Below are positions 9,181-18,524 of a stretch of DNA of 19,903 nt, piece by piece. The stretch lies in NCBI GenBank assembly GCA_009602725.1, contig WELB01000185.1:40552-60454 (forward strand), written 5' to 3'. Positions within the stretch are counted from its first letter, which is position 1. Each line of letters begins with the position of its first letter. The notes under the pieces were generated by a model. The model did no database searches. It saw nothing but the letters and a program-made list of their open reading frames with translations, and was not told the DNA's origin. The position numbers and the translations under genes are program-made. Origin of the DNA: Spirogloea muscicola. Taxonomy: Eukaryota; Streptophyta; Zygnematophyceae; Spirogloeales; Spirogloeaceae.

Positions 9181-9400
9181 CAGGCCGGCCGCCGGTCCTC
9201 GGCCGTGAGCGTCGAGCGCGTAGTGCTGGGCTGCGGCGCGGCGAGGTGCGGCGGCGGGCCGGCGAGCGGGTGGTAGAGGCTGATGCCGCTGCCGGCGGCG
9301 GCCATCGTCGCCTCCGCCGCGGCCGCCGACAGGGGCCCCGCCGCTGGCGATGACCCAGACCTGCTGCCGCCGAAGCCCCACGGGCTCTTCCCATCGCCGC
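9181..9400 (-). CDS. Possible exon on the reverse strand next to the N (unidentified)
   Basis: From an ATG at about 9403 the minus strand encodes MSGDGKSPWGFGGSRSG, then an Ala-rich part, SGISLYHPLAGPPPHLAAP and TTRSTLTAEDRRPA, up to the N at 9180. No family was recognised. If the segment is reversed by misassembly, LTAED could be the start of the kinase helix that follows the GTLAERLERM region, but this rests on five residues. It may also be non-coding GC-rich sequence. Confidence 0.25.
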
Positions 9401-9579
9401 TCATGCTGGCAATTGCCTGGCTCCGCCGATTAGCAACTCTGCTGGCTGAGTGCTTGGCTACTTGCAGGAGGACCCAACTCAGCGCTGCAGCGCCAGTGCC
9501 AGGAGCGGCGCCGCCAGCGGCGGTTGTCAATCTGTGGGTGGCCGCCTTGCCGCTCTGCTCCTGCGCTTCGCCTCCCGCT

Positions 9580-9690
9580 CTCTCTCTTGCTACCTCCCTC
9601 TCTCTCCCTCTCTCTCCCTCCGCTCTCTCTCCTCTCTCTCTCTCTCTCTCACACTCTCCCTCTCTCTCTCTCTCTGCGCGCGCTCCGCAG
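9580..9690. repeat. CT-rich low-complexity tract
   Basis: CTCTCTCCCTCTCTC variants form an imperfect polypyrimidine tract. On the + strand it could be intronic pyrimidine sequence of the interrupted kinase gene. Confidence 0.8.
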
Positions 9691-10552
9691 CGCCTCGACC
9701 TCAGCAAGGCAGCGCGAGCGCGTTGTGACACCAGCTTCCACCCCAGCCTCCGGGCACCCTGCCCACGAGCGCCGCGCAGGCCCCCCTCCCCACCCGCCCC
9801 TCACGCGAACGTGGAGGCGCCTCGCTCGGAGGAGGGAGGTGGGGCGCCCACCTCCCTCCTCCCCCGCGCTTACCACCTCTCCCGCCCAGCCACGGGGCGG
9901 CCGCCAGATATTTGGGGCTTCCCCCCGAGCCCGATATTTCGATCCCGGCTCGAATGAGAGCCTTCCACTAACAAAATATGAACGCACAGAACGGACTTCA
10001 TTAACTCACGGTTTTGAGATCCTGACACCGCCGGGCACGTGCCGCCGAAAAGGGGGCCCGCTTCCCCGGGGGCGCGCTTTTCCTCTGCGGGTCCCTCGCG
10101 GTGGGGGAGGGTGTTCAGCGACGGGGGAGACGCTCGTTCCGACGGCATTTCGCTTCCTCCGACCGTCGCCCACCTCCCGCCAGGGGCTCGGCGGCGGCGC
10201 CGGAGCCCGCAGAGGAGCCCGCAAAGATCTGTGCCACGCTGGCTGAGGCAGCCACGCTGGCTGCGGTAGCCACGCTGGCTGCTTCTCATTGGCGGTCGTG
10301 GCCGAGATTCTTATTTCTTGATCGCCACCTGGCAGTCGGCCAGATATTTGAATATTTGCTCCCGCAAAAGCCCCTCCCCCCCAGTCAGCGGGCGCGCTTT
10401 CCCCCGGGGGGGGGCTTCCCTATGAAAGATCCAACTCAAAGTGCTGACGTGGCTTCGACACGTGGACTGTCTCGCGGGGCCTGGTCGTGCTGGTGCAGTG
10501 TGAACGGCGTTGAGGAGGGGGGGGGATATATGCTCTTTTTGCACATCGATCT
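9691..10552. other. GC-rich region without a recognised gene
   Basis: C/G homopolymer runs dominate. CCAGATATTTG occurs at about 9904 and 10340, and GGGCGCGCTTT occurs at about 10070 and 10390, suggesting a diverged duplication. CACGTG lies at 10036-10041. No conserved protein segment was found in any frame. Confidence 0.4.
10233..10286 (+). repeat. Three tandem 18-bp units
   Basis: GCCACGCTGGCTG followed by a variable 5-bp end is repeated three times. In one + frame it encodes ATLAEA-ATLAAV-ATLAAS, so it could be a coding hexapeptide repeat, but no gene around it was identified. Confidence 0.85.
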
Positions 10553-10815
10553 GAAGTGATTTGCACTTGCTTGAAATGTATGAGCTGCGACTCGCAGAAA
10601 CCATGGTGCAATCGCAGCAACTTGAAGCCACCTGCGACTTCATGCGCCTGCGCTAGCAGGTGGATGAGCCTTGGCGCAGCAGAGGTATGCTCATACTAAG
10701 CTAGCAATGTAGACATTCATTCGTTTATTGCGGCCTTTGCCAGATCCGTTGATGCGACAGGTGAAAAGTGCGAGCACTCGCTGTCAGCAGCATTGCAGCT
10801 CACGCTGTCCGTTGC
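10553..10815 (+). pseudogene. Coding-like relic, possibly decayed coiled-coil exons
   Basis: One + frame gives LLEMYELRLAETMVQSQQLE and ATCDFMRLR, then TAG, then QVDEPWRSR just before a GTATGC donor-like site at 10687. After a CCAG acceptor-like site near 10742, another frame gives SVDATGEKCEHSLSAALQL. The peptides look hydrophilic and helical but contain stops and do not join cleanly. They could be relics or chance. Confidence 0.2.
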
Positions 10816-10914
10816 AAGATATTGAAAGAATGTCAATCTCAAAAGGAGGCGATGGCTGTACAAGGCCATCCCAGGACGAGTCGACCAATACACTCTGAGG
10901 GCCCGTCCCTTCGG

Positions 10915-10928
10915 CTTGACCGGTCAAG
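10915..10928. other. 14-bp perfect palindrome CTTGACCGGTCAAG
   Basis: Exact inverted symmetry, centred on ACCGGT. It contains TTGAC in both orientations, the core of the plant WRKY W-box. No promoter context is evident. Confidence 0.5.
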
Positions 10929-10945
10929 ACTGGGGCCTGACGCTT

Positions 10946-10976
10946 GAGAGAGGCTGGACACAGAGAGAGGCTGGAC
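10946..10976 (+). repeat. 14-bp exact direct repeat, 17-bp period
   Basis: GAGAGAGGCTGGAC occurs at 10946-10959 and 10963-10976. Confidence 0.9.
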
Positions 10977-11935
10977 CTGGTCCAGGGGGCGTCCAAACAG
11001 AACGCCTGTGGTGACGTTTGTGCCTCGTTGTTGTCTTGGCATACCAAAGTCAACGTTGTGCATGCTGGTCTCGTTCAGATAGTCGGTAGCCAAACAATGC
11101 CCTCTAATAGTAACCGTCTTTCAGAGGTACTTCCTTCACAGCAGCTCTTCTGTGTTGGAAAGGCTGTCCTTGGCAGGGACTCTCCAGGGAGCTTGGCAAG
11201 CTTCGACGCCCCTACGTATGGTGGGAAAGCTTAAGATTCAGCTGGCCTGAAAGTGGCCCTTCCCTGTTACCACTGCCACTCATGGGCCTTGAAACGATGA
11301 CTCTTTCGGGCTCGTGTTGGTACCAGCTTGGATTAGCATATGTAACCTTCTCAATTGATCCTGGTCATTAGCAAGCTAAATTTCCACCAGCCCGTTGTCT
11401 TCTCGCCGGGCTCCAGACAATGCCTGCATAAGCATATGCGGCCTCCCGCCTGTCTCCAAGCTGTCCAAATTTTTAGCTTGTCATTATGGAGTTCGCATGT
11501 CGGGCCCTCCATCGGTCGTTCTTTCGGGCTTAGGCCACGAGTACGTGTTGGCTTGAGCAGGCCTCATAAGCTGGCGCAATCCTGCCCTAGTATGTCCAAA
11601 AAGTATGTCCTTAGGGCCCACAGCCCTGGTGCCCTCTGGAGGGGCCAAAGCACACCCCATACCTTTTCCACACCATAAAGTCAAAGCCGGTTCTAAATGC
11701 CCCTCGTCGCAATAGCTCGTCTTTCTGCTCCCTCCTCGTAGCTTTTGTTTCAAATTTTTGTGCCACGTCCCTATAAAGTCTAGGGTGTAAAGACCTTGAA
11801 GAGGGGTCATGCGCAAGGCAGTCCCCAGGGGGAATAAAAAGCGGCTGCTGATATTTTAAAAAACGGCTGTAAACTGCCAGCCAGATGCATACAGGTGTTC
11901 ATGACGGAGCCAAAGGCTAGGCAGACAGGGCGCCC
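10977..11935. other. Intergenic region without recognised features
   Basis: Mixed-composition sequence with no conserved protein, RNA or repeat seen. A loose similarity exists between CTTTCGGGCTCGTGTTGG near 11305 and CTTTCGGGCTTAGG near 11521. Confidence 0.4.
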
Positions 11936-12402
11936 TCAATACCCCCGTGTCAGCAGTAGGAAGTCAGATGAGCTGAGGGGAGGAAGAGCAACCCCGCTGC
12001 GCAAACCAGAGGCTGCTGCAAGGGCGGCCAGCCCGGCGATGCAAAGCAATCGCCTGGGACCGCTGTAGGGACATAGACAAGCACATACGGTAGCAGGACA
12101 CAAGACCCAAAGGCACCGAGCCACCGGGAAGGGCTGCACCCCGTTCCCGGCGACGCTGGTCAGCTTGAGAGGCCAGCAGCGAAAGTAACGAGGACCACCG
12201 ACCCCCGTAACACCCGTGGATGTCCATGGCCAGGGGGTACAAGGTATCTCCCGCCGGGTGGTCCTTGTACTTGTTCAACTTCTTCTGTTCGGCCACCTTC
12301 ACAGCATAGCCGGTCTCAGAAGTAATGGGGCCAGAAGAGAGACGGACATGAGGCAGCAGCGAAAAGGGACAATCGATAGCAATGCGTTACCTTTCCACTA
12401 CG
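11936..12402 (-). mobile_element. LINE 3' coding end, copy A
   Basis: On the minus strand the frame opens after a TAA near 12403 and reads SSGPITSETGYAVKVAEQKK, then KYKDHPAGDTLYPLAMDI, HGCYGGRWSSL, and RMCLSMSLQRSQAIALH. A one-base shift leads to SSSDFLLLTRGY and TGA (11938-11936). This is the typical C-terminal region of algal non-LTR retrotransposon polyproteins: a basic AEQKK region, then YP-A-DI-G-YG, then LS-SLQR-Q. It aligns residue by residue with copy B at 19150-19588. It is 5'-truncated and frameshifted. Confidence 0.75.
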
Positions 12403-13602
12403 CCCTGGCTCATTTGGCCGCTTTGAGAAATTAACTCGATCTACTTTGATCAGCGGCCTAGCTGAGATTGGCATTGCTGTGAGCTCAGCGGATATTTTGG
12501 GGCATCGATGTCGCACTTCACAAAGATACTTTTGGCACAATGAGCAACTTAGGATGGGTTGGAATGGCCGGAGCCTTGTTGCCATCGAGTGTTTTTCGAA
12601 GGTCTCAACAATCATCATTGCAGCTTGCCATGCATTATGATAGACTTAGACATTATTCACATTGGAATCGCATGGCCAGGTTCTCTTACTAATGCTTGCA
12701 GTGGACAAGCAATGACATAGCTTGGCAGTTCACCGCTGGTGAGAATCACTTGTAGAGGCAACTCAAATTTGTTAACGACCTCACAGAGTCTCGTAGACTT
12801 CTTGCGTTATCAAGGTACAACAGCTTGACTCAGCGACTATCTGGCCTTCTGTGAAGCATGAATACCTGATCATGTGTACCTTCTCCATTTTCACCAATAT
12901 TTTGACATTTTGGGTCGCAGCACCCTATATGAAGTCTTCTTTTGGATGCATGAGCCAGATGCCAATTCGCGGTACTGACCTAGTTGAGAAAAATGAAAGA
13001 GCACTTGACATCTTCAACAAAATCGTAATAGGTCAGACTGCGTCACCAGGGCGTGAAACAACCGGCAGAGCATCAAGTCGAGATGTTAGCCTGTCAGCTG
13101 ATCTGCGCTTGTGTTACGCGTGTAAACAGTAGCCGTTTGCCACTGCATGATATGCTTAATGACATACTTTGATGTCTTCATTGCTTGTGCTTGCTTCTGA
13201 TTGAATTAAAGTCAATGTATGGTCATACCGGCACTTGCCACATGCTCGTCTGAGGTTCTCACAATTTCACCAAAATCGCCAAAAGGCAGTCCATGCTTAT
13301 CAAACACGAGTCATGCGAGTTGGCTGCACAGTGCGTTGTTTGTCTCATGTGCAATCCAGATACAATGTGTATTAGGTTTAGGGCAACTAAATGCCAACTC
13401 AAGCTCCCAGTCAATGCGGTCGGCATAAGTTGGTTGAGGAAGTTCAGCATCTGCTCAGAATTTTATGCAAATGCTCAGAGCGCTAAGACAGCCACAAGAG
13501 GGCGACCAAAGAGGTCAAGATGAGAATTGCTCGGATGTTAGACCTACTGCTTCCTGGAAATAAGTAGAAGGATTAATGAAAAATGCTAATGCAAGAATCC
13601 AG
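12403..13602. other. AT-richer region with coding-like but broken frames
   Basis: In one + frame, 12530-12850 reads SSLQLAMHYDRLRHYSHW, NDIAWQFTAGENHL and RQLKFVNDLTESRRLLALSR with stops between. 12851-13132 is open and hydrophobic at its start (MKHEYLIMCTFSIFTNILTF). Base composition is less GC-rich than the genes. It may be an old mobile element; nothing is identified. The part next to 13603 should include the DUF220 3' UTR. Confidence 0.3.
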
Positions 13603-16600
13603 TCACTCGTCGTCATCCCTCTCCCGGAACTCCCGGTGCGTACGCCGCCGGCCCCGCATCTCCTCCGAGTCGCCATCCCTCCCCCTCCTCGGTGCTTCAT
13701 TGCTCTGGTGGGGCCTCTCGCTGGTGGGGCTGTCCCCCCGAACCGCCTGCGGAATGGCGACCTGGCCCTCTCGGACCCTCCGCGCCGCCGCCTGCAAAAT
13801 CAAAGCATTTTGCTAAGAAAAAGGCATCTGCATTGCCAGCAACATTTGGAACCACAGGACCTACATTATCGACCCCACAATATTACATGTTACATCATCC
13901 AGTCAAGCATTGTCGACCGCAGACGCACCTCCCAATTGGGCCAATCTGGGCTTTGCATGAAGGAAGCTATACTACTGCACAGGCTGATTACTGTCTCCTC
14001 GACACCTATTTACTCATAGCGGACCCTCTTGCATTGGTGGTCAATACAGTTCAGAAATTTAGGAGGCCTTGCTCTCAGCCAAGGGACTGTGGAAAGTGAG
14101 AAATTCATTAAATGCACAGCAATATGCAGGTCAGACTTGGGGTCAAGACTTCCATGTGTGGGGTCAGATTATGGCAGTAAGTCATCTTAATATAGCATAT
14201 AAGGGTCTAGATCAGTAGTAAATGCACCTGAAGGTCGGCGAGCATAGTGCGTGTGGTGTCCGCGGTGATGCCACGGATGTACCATGAGATGGGTGGCGGC
14301 GGGATGATGGACGGCTGGACGACCTGCGACAGCGTGAGCACGCTTGCCACCTTGGACTGAGGCGGATGCTCACGAGCCTCAGTGCTCTCCGGCAGGTCCG
14401 CGCGCCGGTCGCCCGCCGCTGCGGCCTCGCTGCCACCCTGGTGCGGCGCGGCCGCAGTGGACGACGTCGTCGCGGCAGTCGTGCTGACGTGGATGCCAGA
14501 GGGCGCTGAGGTCATGCTGATGTGCTGCTGCGCTGGCGACGACGTGGCGCTGCTGCGGCTACCCGGAGGAGCGAGACCATCGGCGGCGGCGGCTGGCAGG
14601 ACGTACGGCTCGATCTTCCACGTGCCCTCGAAGCTCTTCATGAACCCCGCCTGCGCCAGCTTGTATTGGATCTGCCAACACGTACGAGCTTGGCTTAGGC
14701 TCATGAGCCCTTTCTTGTCCAAGCAGTGCCCACAAGCTACATAGCAGTATGGGTCCTTTTGGACGCTTCAAAGAAGCTCCAAAGAGGCACTAGGATGTAA
14801 GAGAGTCGCGAGCACGAACAAGGAGAGGGGGGGGGGGACAGTAGAGAGGAAGGAGAGGGGGAGCTAGTGGGGCAGGGCAAGAAAGAGGGATTAAGGAGAG
14901 AGGGTGGCAAGGCCGAAGTGGCAAGGAGTGGAAGGAAGGAAGGAAAGCAGGTAACAAAGGAAGGGGCATTGAGGAAAAGGGAGTGAAGGCATTGAAGGAA
15001 AGGGAGTAAGGGAGGGCGGAAGGGGGGAGGGCGAGTGAAGGGAAGCAGTGGGGAGTGAGGGAGGAAGTTGTGTAAGTGGGAGAGGGAGAGAGGTAGAGGA
15101 GAACTTGAAGAGAGGGGTAGAGCGTGAGATGGGAGGGAGGGAGGGGGGAGTGGGGGAGGGAGAGGGGGGAGGAGGAAGGAGAAAGAGATGGGGTGAGAGG
15201 CGTGGGGTTTGAGGAATGAGCAGACTGCTAATTACATTGCAAACCCTGGACTATGGAGGTCAATTGCACTTGATGCAACAACTATGTGCAGATATGCAGA
15301 CCCTCGCCTGTCATGGGGCACAGTCGTGCTCACATGCTTCGTCTGCCGGTTCTGTTTGACCAGCAGCTTGACGTCGAACGTCCCCGACAGCATGAGGAAG
15401 CGCCAAATGGCGGACTGCTCGATCTCCACGAGCTGCTCGTTGCCATCGTCCTCAAGCACCGTCCGCGACTTGACGGCCTGGCATGCCACACAAAGCGGGC
15501 AGCGACCAAGAGTGCTGTTTGTTGTGAGGTACAAGCATGACTAACACCATGTACTGTAGGTGATACTGATTATAATCCTTCAGTGAAATTTGCCGGTCAA
15601 AGTGCGCTGGCGGAGAAGGTGGCGATGACGATTTGCAGGAATCCGCAGGCGAGATGTGGACCTTGATGCTCTTGAAGACGGAGGTGTTGTCAGGCCTGAC
15701 GAGGATGTCGTACACGGCGGTCGGCGGCAGGCCAATCTTGAAGCTGCAGTCAAGGCGGCAGAGCTGGCCGCGCGGCACACTGACCTGCGCGGGCAGGGAG
15801 GCGTGCTGAGCCGGTGCTGCAACCCCAAGTGCCAAATTGGCGACACGGCGGGGCCGCCGACATGAAGGACGGCTGCTCAGTCATTCAGTTAAGCACATGC
15901 AAACTGATTATTACTCAGGCAATGCACAGGACGACAGCGGCTGGTTGTCACATGCAAGTCAGTGCATGCAGAGAGCAGCCCACATCGTCGAGTCACGCCC
16001 TCTTAGTGCCACCGCTAGCACCAGCTCTGTAGTACCTTCAGCGATGGCACCTCGTCCACCCAAAAGGGATTAGCACGCCACGCCTTCAGCTGCACAAATA
16101 CATGCCGATGTAACATCAAGCTCATAGTGAATGTCATCGCCTCAATAGTTAGTCATACTGATTGGAGTCATTCTGGGCTGTGCGGCTGTTGGCCAGATTG
16201 CTAGAAGCAATGCTGACGCCGGGCGGCATTGCAATGGCCGGTGAGGTCAACGGTCTGGCTCCCCACATGGCCGTGCTCGGCGCGCTCAAAGTCACTGTTG
16301 ATAACTATGTTCAACAATTTGTCAAGCTCTTGCAGCTCTTATAATAGGAGAGAGAAAGTAGTGTGCCAGTTGTGAATGGTGGGTGCACCTCAGCGTCCGC
16401 CTCCTCATTTAGTGATGGTCGCAGCGGCAAAGGCGGCGCCGCCTTGAGGTGCTCCCGCAGGGCGTTGTCGTTGGCCAGCACCACCGGCGCCGACCTCAGG
16501 CTCAGCCCCTTGATGGCGCTCACAGCCGCGTCCTCGCCGTCATTGCCGCCGCCAGCCTCCATCCGCCGACCGCCGCCGCTCCGGAGCGCTATACTCCGCT

Positions 16601-16784
16601 GCTGCTCGAGCGCGCCCCGGAGCTGTGCCGCCGCCGACGAGACCGCCCACCTCGCCTCCTGAGCACCGCCACTGACATGAATTATGGGTTTTGCGGCAAT
16701 GATGGCAAATTGCAGCACAGTCGAGCCCCCAGCAAAATCCACAAGCTGCCGCCGAAATTCATGGCAAATTGCCGGGCCGACACT
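13603..16784 (-). CDS. DUF220 family protein (plant START-like/SRPBCC), six exons
   Basis: Green-lineage family with a polyketide-cyclase/START-like fold; a lipid- or small-hydrophobe-binding role is assumed for the fold, and the function is not established. Minus-strand exons that join in phase 0: 16658-16389, 16089-16036, 15784-15662, 15477-15334, 14671-14228 and 13791-13603 (TGA). Conserved blocks in order: LKAWRANPFWVDEVPSLK; VSVPRGQLCRLDCSFKIGLP; TAVYDILVRPDNTSVFKSI; EQSAIWRFLMLSGTFDVKLL; AGFMKSFEGTWKIEPY; LSQVVQPSIIPPPPISWY; IRGITADTTRTMLADLQ. These match plant DUF220 proteins closely. An Ala/Ser/Thr-rich insertion sits between FEGTWKIEPY and the PPPP block. The last exon adds AAARRVREGQ and an Arg/Glu/Asp-rich tail. 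An upstream exon probably ends at 16784 (GELERRRASPAELRVQSFFR...), open from about 16935, but no start codon was found. Confidence 0.88.
14815..15205. repeat. Purine-rich low-complexity tract in DUF220 intron
   Basis: GGAGAGGGGGGG, GGAAGGAAGG and GGGAGTGAGGG variants fill most of the intron between 14672 and 15333. On the gene's own strand this is a polypyrimidine stretch. Confidence 0.85.
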
Positions 16785-16977
16785 GTGATGGGCGCTCGAG
16801 CGGCTCCCACTCGGAAGAAGCTCTGGACGCGCAGCTCCGCCGGCGAGGCCCTGCGGCGCTCCAGCTCGCCGCTGGCGGCTGCCGCGGCTTGTGGCGCCAC
16901 CGCCGCCGCCGCCTCGATCCTGTTGAGTTGGTCTGCTGTTCGCTCCCCTCCCTCCTCCTCTTCCCCTCGCTCCCCTT

Positions 16978-17019
16978 TTTGTACCTGGCCATTTGGCCTA
17001 CATTTCTTTCTAATACACG
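16978..17019 (+). repeat. 42-bp direct repeat, left copy, flanking LINE copy C
   Basis: The segment starts TTTGTACCTGGCC and ends TTTCTAATACACG. It recurs at 17306-17347 with three differences, enclosing the LINE 3' end. Confidence 0.85.
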
Positions 17020-17310
17020 ATCTCTTTCCTCTAGGCTACACTAGACGTGCAGATGTGTTTCCGGCTAAGATGGGCTTGCCAGCTGCACATCTGTCGCTCT
17101 TACGACGACGACTTTCGACCTGTTTGCAGCGTGCTCAGGCTAGTGCCTTGCACCAGAAAGCTGGGCGAGCTCTAGTTGGTGGCAGAAGGGCTCCGTTTCT
17201 GGCATCTAGTATTCATGCATCTATTAGTGACCTTTATGTTTTGACCCGTGGTTATTGAGCGGGTCAATCTGCTATAGGTTATGTAGATCTTTAGATGTGC
17301 TTGCCTTTGT
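17020..17310 (+). mobile_element. LINE 3' end, copy C
   Basis: The + strand reads LRRRLSTCLQRAQASALHQ, KAGRALVGGRRAPF and SIHASISDLYVLTRGY, then TGA (17256-17258). The 3' tail GAGCGGGTCAATCTGC runs on to GATGTGCTTGCCTTTGTAC. This is the least decayed terminal peptide of the family. It is antisense to the DUF220 gene, whose 5' exons are not resolved, so it may lie in its first intron. Confidence 0.75.
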
Positions 17311-17347
17311 ACTTGGCCCTTTGGCCTACATTTGTTTCTAATACACG
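17306..17347 (+). repeat. 42-bp direct repeat, right copy, flanking LINE copy C
   Basis: TTTGTACTTGGCCC to TTTCTAATACACG, the partner of 16978-17019. The first 7 bases overlap the end of the LINE tail. Confidence 0.85.
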
Positions 17348-17412
17348 GAATTTTCTCCTGTCTCCGAGTCCTTTCCGAAGCACTTTCTTTTCCAAGTACC
17401 CTCTCTATATCA

Positions 17413-17570
17413 GAAAGTGCTCGCCCATTGACGATAGGGGCTGGAAAAGCCAGCCCAAAAAAGTATGAACAGAGTACGAGAAGGGGGCCAGGGGAAAGTG
17501 CTCGCCCATTGAGAATAGGGGGCTGGAACAACCAGCCCGAAAAAGAATGAACAGAGTACGAGGGGAAGCG
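17413..17570 (+). mobile_element. Hairpin short element, tandem dimer with target-site duplication
   Basis: Two units in tandem, 17413-17493 and 17494-17570. Each begins GAAAGTGCTCGCCCATTGA, carries a GGGCTGG...CCAGCCC hairpin, then an A-run, and ends near CAGAGTACGAG...GGGGAAG. The dimer is flanked by CTCTATATCA (17403-17412) and CTCTGTATCA (17571-17580), a probable 10-bp target-site duplication with one change. No protein-coding potential. Confidence 0.7.
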
Positions 17571-17580
17571 CTCTGTATCA

Positions 17581-18341
17581 TCGAGCACTTTCTTCTGTAT
17601 CTCTCTCCCCTCTCCTCTCTCCCACTCTCCCTGTCTCTCTCCTAACCTGCACTCACCAAGTTATCATTCCACATGGTCCTTGCTTACACATGTCGTTCAG
17701 CGCTTTTCGGACCTTGTCACTCTCTTCTGGCTGGCCGTTCACAGCCCCCGCCCCCTTCTCTTAATACACACTGCATTCCCTTCCACTTTCTCTCTCCCTC
17801 TCTTCCTACACATATATGAATGCACACAAATATGCATGTGACATATACTTGTTAATATAAGTACATAAAGATGTGTACCGACCGATATCTCCCCCCCCCA
17901 GGAATTTTCAAGAATCCCCCAGGAGAGGGGTTGGGCCTTACGTGGCAGCTCTGGACCGGCAAGCGCCGCCCCTCGGGCTGAGCTGGACTCCCCCCCTCCC
18001 CTTCGCCCCCGCCCTCCCTCCCATTCCTCCCTCCTCATCCTCCCTCCTGGTCCCCGCACCATGAACAACTTTTCTCATTCACCTCACCCTCCCTCCACGC
18101 TCTCCCTCTTCCTCCGGCACCGCCCCTCCCTCCCATGACACGCCCTCCTCCCAATCAATAGCAGCCGCGTTGGCGACACTATTCTTACATCTTAGCTTCT
18201 ACTACACTCAGAAGTCTCGAGGTCTCATACCTGCACAATCCATCGACGCCCTGTCCTAGCACCAGTCAATCTGGCCGCGCTTTTCTTTGTCCTGGCTGCC
18301 AGAGAAAGAAGAGAGGATAAGAAGAAGTGGCACTACCAATA
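17581..18341. other. Pyrimidine-rich spacer with one diverged hairpin-element relic
   Basis: Mostly CTCTCC/CCCTCC low-complexity sequence with no gene seen. GAGCACTTTCT at 17583-17593 is the inverted form of the hairpin element's 5' end. At about 17697-17752 the minus strand reads GGGGCTGTGAACGGCCAGCC, then AGTGACAAGGTCCG and AAAAGCGCTGAA, a diverged half-copy like the one at 18401-18476. Confidence 0.4.
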
Positions 18342-18476
18342 AAAGAAAGTACTCGCCCATTGAGGATAGGGGCTGGAAAACGCAGCCCAAAAAAGAATGA
18401 AGAGCCCTTGCCCCCATTGCAAGGGCTGTGAAAAGCCAGCCCGACAAGAATTGACAAAAAGTTCGAAGGGGCCAAG
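18342..18476 (+). mobile_element. Hairpin short element, copy with second half-unit
   Basis: AAAGAAAGTACTCGCCCATTG and a GGGGCTGG/CAGCCC hairpin (slightly mispaired) form the first unit. A second variant unit follows with CAAGGGCTGTGAAAAGCCAGCC and GAATTGACAAAAAGTTCG. Flanking CCAATAAA and CCAAGAAT might be a diverged duplication. Confidence 0.55.
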
Positions 18477-18479
18477 AAT

Positions 18480-18521
18480 CTGACATAGCTTCTTCAGGCC
18501 CTTTCGTAGCTACTATGTCAG
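18480..18521. other. Inverted repeat CTGACATAG / CTATGTCAG
   Basis: Perfect 9-bp arms at 18480-18488 and 18513-18521 with a 24-bp spacer. It lies between the hairpin element at 18342-18476 and the 3' end of LINE copy F. It may be a hairpin in the LINE tail or the ends of a tiny element. Confidence 0.6.
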
Positions 18522-18524
18522 AGC

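Noticed and set aside
12680-12701. A 22-nt intron (GTTCTC...TACTAAT...GCAG)
   Set aside because: It has intron-like signals, but splicing it out does not restore an open frame, and the length is implausible.
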